A stretch of 64,000 nucleotides of DNA from Phyllostachys edulis (taxonomy: Eukaryota; Streptophyta; Magnoliopsida; Poales; Poaceae), in NCBI GenBank assembly GCA_036346405.1, contig CM070562.1, forward strand, positions 67,236,195 through 67,300,194. The letters run 5' to 3'. The position numbers and the translations under genes were made by a program. The notes under the pieces are model-generated. The model worked only from the letters and a program-made list of their open reading frames with translations. It searched no databases and was not told where the DNA came from. Shown here piece by piece: positions 55,601 to 64,000 of the stretch; position 1 is the first letter of the stretch, and the number at the start of each line of letters is the position of its first letter.

Positions 55601-57827
55601 CACCTATAAGTGAATTAGGCTATGACCCAAACTTAACTCACGTTTACAGAGCGTGGGTCCCACATGTCAGCGGCACAAAGGCTAACTTAGGACAGCCATT
55701 AAGTGTTAAGCAATGATTAGCAATTAATGAGCAGAATCATTGCCCTAACCGGTAAAGCTATAGTGCAGCTTGTCCGACAAAGAGACCGATCGTAATGCCA
55801 AGCTCATCGCCAGCGACTCCGGCCACGACGGCGCAACCCAAAGGCATGCACGGGTCCACAATAGCCTTATGCACCCATCGATCAACCTCGACAATTGCAC
55901 CGCCTAGAACGGCATGAAGCTGAGGGAGCGGCGTGACAAGCACTACGAGGATGAAAAGCGAAAATAGCTCCGCAGCGGTTCAAAGAAGCGAGTGCCAAGC
56001 ATCTAGGGACTACTAGGAGGCTACCTTAGCGCTGAAGAGGCAAGGAGTTGGCCAAAGTTGCTCCGGCGACGAAGAGCCTCGCCGGCTTTGAGGAAGACGA
56101 CGTGGAGAAGCCGGTCTGAGCAAAAAGAATAGAACCAGGTGGTAGGGTTAGCTTCATTATAGCTCATAGATGGTTCATGTGCATTTAATTAAAGAATGAA
56201 GCACCTTACCGGAGTTGAGGAAGAAAGGGGGTGATTACGGCTGAAGAGACCCAAAACCCAAATTCAGGCAGCTCCTATGAAAGCAACCCAAAATTGAGTT
56301 AGGGGAAAAGACCACGGTGATGCTAAGCACAAGGCGACGCGAAGGAATTTGAAGAAGAGCCACTGGAGCGCTGGGACAACGAAGCTTGCTTGTCGGCCAT
56401 TAATGGCGATTTTGGGGATTCGGGTGTTTGAGCACAAACAAGCCGAAAGGGAGCAAGGTGGAGCTACGGTGGTGACTAAAAGAGACAGAGGTGGAGCTCT
56501 AGGGCTATTTATAGCCGGAGGAGCAAGGGTTAAGCGAGGACAAAGCCTCACGGGTGAGCTTGGCTTATGGCACTGCCATGGACAAGCCGAGAGGATGGGA
56601 GCAGGTGAAGACCACGACTTTGAGGGCGAACACTGGCAAGCAATTAAAGCTACGAGTTGTTGCTAAGGACACAACGGAGGGGACAAGGCACTGCCTCTCC
56701 CACGCTCATGCGCTGGCAATGGCATGGGCGAGAGGAAGGGGAAGAACAGGCACGCGAGGGCCCCACAAGTCAGGGACGGAGAGCCAAAGTGGCTCGGGCC
56801 TAAAGTGAATGAGTTGGTTGAGCCAAACCCATAGTCACGGGCCCAAACACACCCACGATTAGATCTGAAATGAACGGCCACAATTGAATCGGACATTTGG
56901 AGGGCTCCAAACACTCAAACCAATCCTGGCAGTGCGATTAGAAATGAAAGGTTGAGATTGAAAAGGCTCACAGGCGGTCCGAACGTTCACTCAAACGAGG
57001 ACGACCCGATCAAGATCCAACGGTTGAAAGCCCACGTGCCACTTAAAACGAGCCTGGGTGCAGTTAGTTGATTGGGTTCAACCAAGGGGCTCGGGTCGGT
57101 TGAGCGGTGCGACCGAGCGCAAAAGGGGATGCACAGAGGCGGTCAGATCGCGATCCAACGGCTCAAATGCAAAGGCGGGATTGGAGGTCCGAAAGGCACA
57201 CACGACGAGGGTGGCCCGATGGAGATCCAACGGCTGAGATGGATTGCGCGTTCCATAGGGCTCGGGACAGGCGCGAAGAGGGTTGGGTTGAACCGAGAGA
57301 GAGGTTTGGGTTCGAGTCTGACCTGAGTCCAACAGGAGGTTGACCAAGGGTTTGAAACAAGCTGAAAACTTTGAGAGATTTTTAGAGATAGTAAACTAAC
57401 TCCAAAAATTCTGAAATTTGGACTGCAGGTTCCTCACTCCAGGATAAACCTTGTATAAATTTTTCAGAGGTTTTTATGCAAAGTATTTTTCTCTAGAAAT
57501 TTCTCAAGGCTTGTTCTAGGGTTTGACCAAGAGTCAAACTGGTTTGACTGGCCTCTAAGAAATATCAAATAATTTCTAAAAATTATGAAATTTTCAGAGG
57601 TGTCAAACAGGATCCCTAGAACCAAGGAAAAATATTTCCAGGGGTTGAACACAAGATTCTCAACAAGGAGGTCATGACTTAAGTCAATTGGAGGTTTTGG
57701 TTTTCGAATTCCACAATTCCTTTACAAGAATTACAGAAAAGTTCAAAAACATCAAGATGCAAGAAAAGTTTTAATTTCTTCTTATTTTCTTACATTTGAA
57801 ACACACACCCAGATTTGGGATGTTACA
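52666..57827 (-). mobile_element. Solo Tekay-like LTR nested in the same family in opposite orientation, TSD GCCGC
   Basis: Read on the minus strand from TGTAACATCCCAAATCTGGG (57827) to CCACGGGTTCTCACA (52666), flanked by perfect GCCGC (52661-52665 and 57828-57832). It is 5162 bp, longer than other members, with a tandem GGTCCGAACGTTCC block at 55130-55480. It contains CTATTCGAATAG at 53435-53446 and the expected GTGTCCATAACC neighbour. TATA-like GCTATAAATAGCCC is on the minus strand near 56503-56516. Confidence 0.88.
55130..55490. repeat. Tandem ~60-bp repeats around a GGTCCGAACGTTCC core
   Basis: Five or six degenerate units with GGACGGTCCGAACGTCCCAC, then AGATCT and TGGAC/GACGGT half sites. 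The core recurs singly in other LTR members (39446-39530, 51765-51860, 56970-57010). Confidence 0.65.
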
Positions 57828-59701
57828 GCCGCTCTATTTTCTCCCGTGTAGATTGTGAAGGCACCGAAGAGCCCGAGTTCTTTGAGGAAGAAGAAGACAC
57901 TCAAGCCTTTGAGCAAGGCAAGTTACACCATTGATCATGTTGCACCCATTATTTCAAATTATCTATAATCTGTTTCAAGTATTACTACATGCTTACTTCA
58001 ATTCAAGTATTTCAATCCATGTTTTAACTGTGTAGTTACTCCTAAATCCGTTGTACAACCAATCTTGATTATCGAATCAATCACCCCTTGTCACCGTAGT
58101 AAAAGCTAGTTGGTACCTTAGTATGAACTAGCATGTATTGCAAAATTTGACGCTTAGAGATGCTTAGACCAAAATCTTGGTTTGGGAGTTTTACTGCCAA
58201 ATGACCAATGTTGTCTAAAATATTTTAATCCATGACATTGGGTTGTCATGGTAATTTGCAAATGTTTTTGAAAAGCAAAGAAAAAGGAAAACTGGTTTGG
58301 ACTTAGGCGAATTGGTTGTTCGGTTGGGTGCATGTTCATGCACGGGACTATCCATTTCTATGGACGAGGCCCAGGGTTTAGTGGAAGCCGCCCAGGTCAG
58401 TTAAGAACCGGTCTTCGAGTGTATTTTGCCATGCCTCACCATGCAACCACAGGTCCTGAATGGGCAGGACCTGGCTAATTAATTTACAAAGTTCCATCGC
58501 GGTTGATCCTACTAATGCAGTGGGTTGTCTTGAAGGACTTGTCGTTTTATGACTTATGTTAGTCCCGCTTGGTGCAAGAGGGGGCCTTGATCTCTGCTGG
58601 TTTCTATCCGTAGGGTGGGCGAAACCTTAGTGGGGATGGACTGTGGTGGAATGATGCATTGTAAAGGCTTTGTCATGAGCTCTAGACCACTTACCTTCAG
58701 CAGTGAGTGGTGGTATTGACGGATGCCAAGCAAACTAGAGAAATCATGTCGTGTGGATAAAGTTGTACACCTCTACAGAGCGTCTAACTATTCGAATAGC
58801 CGTGTCCACGGTTATGGGCATGCTAGCAAAGCTGCTCCAAGTTAGATGTTGGTTTTGGTTTTTAAATGGCTTTGTTAAACTGGTTTTGGATCTCTATCCG
58901 AATGGGTTTTTGGGGCAGGGAGCCTTGCGATAGGAGGGTATCCTTCACCACTTGATGATGAATGTTATCCAACTATAAAATTGTTTTAGAAAAATGAATT
59001 TTAGATATTCTATATCTGCTTTGGAACTTATTACTTGTATTTGAAATAAACTTGGCTTTATGCGAATCAACCATATTATGCCTTCCTTTGATATATCCAT
59101 TTATGCATATCATTCTGTTATTTGACGGGTGTAACTTGCGAGCACGGTTGTTGTGTTCATTTTTGCTTGATTTGATAATTGAGCAGGAGAGGACTTCTTT
59201 GATGAAGATGAGGACCAGAACAACTAGGCAGCGCCCTCCAGCCGTTTGCCTGTGGTGAAATGGGTGGACTTGTTCTTTTTCTTCCGCTGTGTATTTTGAT
59301 CTCGTCGGCCTGTAAACTGAATCTTGTAATCAACTCTTTTGTTGTAAATAAAGTTTGCGTTGATGTATGTTACCACTTGTGTATGCTGTGTGAACTGGCC
59401 ATTGATCCTTGGGACTGGTTCAGATCACAGTGGGCTTGAGATTTGTCCAAGTCCCACGACCTCCTCGGGTTGGTCTCTCAAGATCTCCCTCGGGTCAGGT
59501 CGTGGCCCTTGGGGGAAATCTTAGGTCTCAAGACCTCCTCGGGTTAGGACTCCAGACCTCCAGGTGGCCCTGCTGGACCTCCTGGGTGGTCCTAGAGGTC
59601 CTCTCGGGTGATCCTGCGGGACTTCCTGGGAGGTCCTGGTGGACTTTTCAGGAGGTCTTGGAGGACCTCTCGGGTTCCCCAGGTCGGGTCATTACAAGTA
59701 A

Positions 59702-60085
59702 AGCGGTCGGAACGTCAAATCCACTCTCAAGCAACTCTGAGAGTGGCTATGTTCCAACTTCTGCATCAAATCAGGAGACAAGTGACAATGATGCCAGTAC
59801 TATGGCAATTCATGACGATCTCGATGATGAAAACTATGCTAAGGCGATGGAAGAATTGTCTCCAAAGCATCTACTCCATCAATTCCGAGGTCTCAACTAC
59901 TACTCCTCTGATGAGGATGGGATGTTATCACCCTCTATCTGCTCTGAATTTTGTGAATGTGCAGTCATTAATGCCAACGAGACTGACAAACAACGAGTAG
60001 CACGTGAGCAACGTGAGGCCTAGGACAAGCCGAACGTTTTACGTAGGAGCGACGCAATCATATTCATGCAGCCAAGCAGAATGCA
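59702..60085 (+). pseudogene. Tat3 gag, second segment
   Basis: Continues gag after the LTR with NPLSSNSESGYVPTSASNQE, then FRGLNYYSSDEDGMLSPSIC and NANETDKQRVAREQREA, ending in a TAG at about 60021. Beyond that the reading frame changes and reads HIHAAKQN up to the ATGCA target site at 60081-60085. Acidic and serine-rich like the Tat1 counterpart; no enzyme domain. Confidence 0.75.
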
Positions 60086-63000
60086 TGTAACATCCTAGTT
60101 TTCAAGGCTTTTTGAAAAATTTCAAATTAAAATTAACTATTCAATTTTATTGGATTGATAAAGCTTAAACTTGAAATTTTAGAAAATAAAAATAATTTAA
60201 TATGAGTTAATCAAACTTTAATTAATTCAAAATTTAGTTTATTTGAATTTTCTTTGGTTTTATTGGATTTAAAGTAAAAAAAAGAGTATTTTAAGTATGT
60301 TCTTGAATTTTCTCGGTTTGTATAAAGGCTTTTTCTATTTTCCTAAAGTTTAAAAATAATTTATTTATAAAATTAAAAGCTAAATTTAAGTTATAAGTAA
60401 TTGTATTAAGTTCAAAATAAGTTAGGAAATTTTTGTGAATTTTTCCTTAATTTTTAAACTCCTTTTTGCTATTTTCTAAAAAACCTATTTCCTTTATCTC
60501 CATTTCTGTAATCAGTAAACCTCAAAAATCCGGAAAATCACTTTGGGCCAAAAGCTTTGCTCCCAGTCCATTTCTTTCCTCCTGCGGCCCAACTATCCCC
60601 GGCCCACTCGGCTTACACCAGCCCGCCTCACCCTTCTCCCCTCTCTCCCTCGCCAACATGCGGGCCCCACCTGTTAGCTTCTTCATCCCCACCCCCTTTT
60701 CTTCCCGTTGCCGCCCCATGCCGCCCCGTACCGAGTCGCGTCACCGCCCCGTCGCCTCACCCCTCGCCAATCCACCGTGTCAATGCGCATTGAATGCGCC
60801 CGTCACTCCGCTACCCGCCCCTGTGCCAAGGCTCCTCTCTCTCGCCGCGAATTCCACTGGCTGCGCCATGCCTTGTGACGGTCGAACCTCGCCCATGTGC
60901 CCATGCCATCAAGCTCCCTCCCTCCTCCTCCTCAGCTACTATAAATGGGCGCCCCAAACGCCCCTCGCCTTCCTCCCCCTCCCCCCCCTTCTCCCTCTCT
61001 CTCGCCTTCGTTCGCCGGGATTTCGAGCTCCAAGTACTCCAGCCGAAGCTCGCGTCACATAGGATTGCGCCGCCATTGAGGGTCCTCCGCCATCGACGTC
61101 TCCACCTCTGGCACCACCTCACCGTACTCTTCACGGTGCGCATCTCCTCGCCGCCGAAGCGTCGCTGGAGCCCTAGCGCCGCCGTAAGCCGTATCTCGTC
61201 CGCCGCCTTCTTCAGTCGTCGCTGGCCATCTCTTCACACCTCGCCACCGAAGCATTGCGCCCTAGAATCCCCTCATCCCCCTCCTTCTTTTGGCACTCCC
61301 GCCAAGGCTCGCCGTGGCGCGTAGCGCCGGTGAGCCTACGCGCTCGAGCTACCGTTGCTCATCGCGGTGGCAGCCACACGCCAGCAAGCCTACGCGCCCG
61401 AACCACCGCTGCTCATTGCGTCGACATGGTTGCCACTTGGCGCACACGTCACGGCCACCTCGTCTTCTTTGCCTATGTGGCTACCCATGTGGCAAGCCCA
61501 CGTGGCACGGCCCTGTGCTGCGAGCCAGGTCCACCGTGGGCCCTCGTGCAACCATGGGCCCACATGTCAGCCGCACAAACATTTTCATAAATTGATTTTC
61601 CTTTAGCAAATTAATTCCGAAAATTCCTTTTTCATCATTTCATATATTTTCAAACTTCCGAGAGCCCGTTCTCCTTCGTTCGAACTCTGATTTGAGTGAT
61701 TCAAATTTCTAAATTCATCTAAAATCAAGATCTAGCTTTCTATACTAAAATTATTTAATTTGGAGTTCATTTGAAATTGCTTCGTTTTCATGTGTAGATC
61801 TCGACGACTCTGGGGAAACCGAATATTTCAAAGAAGTAGATCTGCAAGCATTTGAGCAAGGAAAGTTACACCTTTGATCATATTGAATCCCAATATTTTA
61901 AATTATTTAAATTCTATTTTAAATTATTTTTGCATGCTATTTAAATTCAAGTAATTTAAATTTCATTTTAAGCTTTATAGTTATTCCCAATTCCTTTGTA
62001 TAGCCAAACTTTGCTATTAAATTAATCATTTCTTGATACCTTAGTTAAAATTTAGTTGATACATTAAGTATGAGCTAGAACATGTTGAAAAACAGTATGC
62101 TTAGACAAAACTTAGACCGAAAGTGTTTAATTTAGTGAATTTAGCCAAAAGTTCAACTATGATTTAAAATGATATTATGGTATTGTCTTTACCATAGAAG
62201 TTTATAAAATGATTTAACTTGGCAAATAAAATAAAAATTGGTTTGGACTTGGGCGAAATGGATGTTTGGATGGTGCACGTTGATGCATAGAATCAAGTCA
62301 TCTCTATGATCGAGGCCTAGGGGTTATTTCGGAAAGTCGTCCAAGTCAGTTAAGAACCGATCTTCGAGCCACATCTTGCTAAGCCCCATCGTACTACCAC
62401 ATGTCCTGTGTGGGTGAGGTCTAGCTAAATAATTTGTATCATTTCACCGTGGTTGTGCCATCCGGTTCCGTGGGTGTCTTTATAACCTACTTTTATGCAT
62501 TCCCACATGGCGCAAGAGGGGGCTTAAATCTAGCGGATTTCTATCCAAAGGAAGCGAAATCTTAGCGAGGTGGGACTATGATGGGATGATGCATTGTAAA
62601 GGCTTTGCGATGATGACTTAGTCGCACACCTTCGGCAATGTGTCAGATAGACATTATAAGTCAATTATTTCTTATGGCTAAAATTATACAACCTCTGCAG
62701 AGTGTTAAGAACTATTCGAATAGCCGTGTCCACGGTCAAGGACATGCTAAGCAAAGCCACTCAAAGTTAGAATTTTGCTTTGATTTCAAAAGACTTTATC
62801 AATTGTTGTTGGATAGTTTATTCAATTGGGAAATTGGGTGGTTTGCCATTTGATAGGAAGGTATCCTTCACCACTCGTTGATGAATGTTATCTCATTATA
62901 AAACTGGAGATTTAGAAAATGAATTTTAGTTATAGAGTAAAGTGTTTTAGAACTTAGCATGAATATTTAAATGGAAAATATCGCTTTATGCAAATTAAGC

Positions 63001-63850
63001 CATATAAGCCTCCTGTTGTTAAATCCTTACATGCATTATAATATGTTATTGGGTATAACTTGCAGAGCACGGTTGTTTCTGCTCACTCTTTCTTAATACA
63101 ATTGTTGAGCAAGAGAGGAGTACTACGAGGAGAATGAGAACTTGGATGACTAGGCTACGTCCCCAGACGATTGCCTATGGCAAATCGTGTGGTCTACCTT
63201 ACTGCTTTTGCTTCCGCTGTATTTTGCTTATTAGCTTTATGCCCCTTTTGCAACGAACTTAAATTATTATCAATGAGTCGTGTGTTATGGTTGTGTTATC
63301 ATCTTTTGTTTGACTGTGTACACTAGCTGTTCCTGGACTAGTGTTCAAAGGTAATCGATTTCCTCTTCTCTTACCCATGCTTCAAAAGTTTAAGTTCAGG
63401 AATGTGATGACTTGTTAGGATAGGGCAATCTAATTTTGAGTAACGCTGGTGCGCAGAACTGTGCATTCCCATGTGTGTGTTCCCACAAGTAGTCGATTGT
63501 ATAGTTGAGAGATTTCAATTGGATCATGTGCACTGCCTGTTTGTCCACAGGCATCGTATTTCACAGTCATGGGAAAAGCTTGTTTAAAGATCCGTGTTAT
63601 TTGTTTGAGCCTTCTCGACTCTTGTGTGTTTTATGTTAGATTTTAAAGAAACGTGGTTTTAGTTACCTTGTCCCCACAATCCTTTTCTATATCTCATGCT
63701 ATTCTCTTTCATCCCTTGCTGAAAGAGCCAACAGACGTCAAGACCGACATGACAAGCATGCAAGGTCAAGATGAATCTCCCTTAGAACTTGCCAACTCTG
63801 ACCCAAACCATCAGGACAAAACCCGTAGGCGTCCCCATACTTCCCGTGGT
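60086..63850 (+). mobile_element. Tekay-like LTR insertion, plus strand, probable TSD ATGCA
   Basis: Starts TGTAACATCCTAGTTTTCAA after ATGCA (60081-60085) and follows family order: GC-rich leader (60590-61590), TATAAATG (60940), GATCATATTGAATCC (61876), GCGCAAGAGGGGGCTT (62511), CTATTCGAATAG (62712-62723), GTGTACACTAGCTGTTCC (63317). The proposed right edge is 63850, followed by ATGCA (63851-63855) and resumption of the Tat3 gag frame. The last base pair is GT rather than CA, and about 470 bp after 63380 do not match other members, so the right boundary is uncertain. Confidence 0.65.
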
Positions 63851-64000
63851 ATGCAAACAACCAACCTAGCAAGACCCCAAAGGGGCAAGCTGAAGAAATG
63901 CTTCGTCGAGGTCAAGTTCGAGTACATAAAGATAGAGCCGCCCGTCAACCCTTGCCCAAAGAAGGACCGAATCCCCATAACTACAGGACTAACACCACTA
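63851..64000 (+). pseudogene. Tat3 gag, third segment, cut by the window end
   Basis: In the frame joining HIHAAKQN of the upstream segment it reads NANNQPSKTPKGQAEEMLRR then VRVHKDRAARQPLP, a basic gag-like stretch open to the end of the window. Joining at ATGCA restores continuity, which supports a single interrupted gag. An alternative frame is also open, so the choice rests on continuity. Confidence 0.55.

Larger units (their letters stand above)
49262..59696 (+). mobile_element. Solo Tekay-like LTR, plus strand, TSD AGTAA, with two nested LTRs
   Basis: Starts TGTAACACCCTGGTTTTCGG and ends AGGTCGGGTCATTACA, flanked by perfect AGTAA (49257-49261 and 59697-59701) in the Tat3 gag. Subtracting the Copia solo LTR (49533-51094) and the inverted Tekay-like LTR (52666-57827) with their TSDs leaves about 3.7 kb. 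Contents in order: GACCTCC-rich arrays (51110-51700, 51890-52220), GTCCGATTGAGCTTGG motifs, the GATCATGTTGCACCC block (57930), CTATTCGAATAG (58788-58799), polyadenylation-like TAAATAAAG (59345), and a last GACCTCC array (59455-59690). Confidence 0.9.
47914..64000 (+). mobile_element. Tat-type gypsy element Tat3 (5' part), running off the window
   Basis: The 5' LTR (ending CGATCATCAACA at 49017) is followed by GTTGGCACTAGAAGGAGG as a primer-binding-like site, then gag starting at 49095. Gag is interrupted by two Tekay-like LTR insertions (49262-59696 and 60086-63850) and resumes after each. The 3' part lies beyond 64000, so its completeness cannot be judged. Confidence 0.75.

Noticed and set aside
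60466..61606. Open frames of 100-200 codons, Pro/Ser-rich
   Set aside because: Same GC-rich LTR leader. Several overlapping frames are open at once, as expected from base composition.
63725..64000. Frame open to the window end (TDVKTDMTSMQGQDESPLEL..)
   Set aside because: Could be coding, but it crosses the proposed LTR/gag junction at 63850 in a different frame from the gag continuity, so I did not call it a gene.
1..64000. tRNA, rRNA, snRNA or miRNA genes
   Set aside because: No cloverleaf-like sequence with A/B boxes or conserved rRNA stretches was recognised by eye. A tRNA or Rfam scan would settle it.

Overview
This window is repeat-packed nuclear DNA from a flowering plant, almost certainly a grass (Poaceae). 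The grass signal comes from two solo LTRs that open with the well-known Angela/BARE-type Copia end (TGTTGGAaATATGCCCTAGA) and from a family of very long LTRs opening TGTAACATCCC that carry grass-typical 'cacatgtcag' and GC-rich leader sequence. The species cannot be named from sequence alone. I found no intact host gene, no tRNA or rRNA gene, and nothing prokaryotic. Almost every kilobase belongs to a mobile element or to a local duplication of one.

Layout. 1-4341 is the right part of a hAT-like element with GGGTACGGGCATGGG-type subterminal repeats. It carries a fragment of a WD40 (WDR5-like) host gene and was hit by a solo LTR (2605-4198, TSD GACGG). 4342-8719 holds a broken Ty3/gypsy gag-protease fragment and two abutting pieces of a long gypsy LTR family (called Tekay-like here), one on each strand. 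8720-14836 is a decayed Tat-type gypsy element (Tat2: gag, protease, RT; TSD AACCT) with a Copia solo LTR in its 3' LTR. 16202-17621 and 29990-32660 are parts of PIF/Harbinger elements (DDE transposase; Myb/SANT-like ORF). Between them a gypsy LTR has been scrambled and tandemly duplicated. Copy 2 of that duplication received a complete Tat-type element (Tat1, 21969-28811, TSD CTATC). 32662-36443 is a nearly complete hAT element (TSD ATGCAAGT). 36444-47913 is a nest of LTRs, and 47914-64000 is the start of a third Tat-type element (Tat3) whose gag is interrupted by two large Tekay-like LTR insertions, one of which is itself nested.

The most interesting object is inside Tat1. That element has lost nearly all of pol, but on its antisense strand it carries a four-exon gene (27431 down to 25311) with three GT-AG introns whose reading phases match across every junction, a TATA-like box upstream, and a region resembling the 'putative gypsy type transposon' (Transposase_28) domain. 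One intron is filled with an array of GTCGTAAG...CTACGAC hairpins that also occur in the element's own LTRs.

Other themes are the excess of solo LTRs over two-LTR elements (at least seven against two), several local tandem duplications whose units span element boundaries, and short palindromes conserved in LTRs: CTATTCGAATAG in the Tekay-like family and GCGGTNNTACCGC in another. All boundaries, TSDs and splice sites were read by eye. Family names given without a search are inferences.
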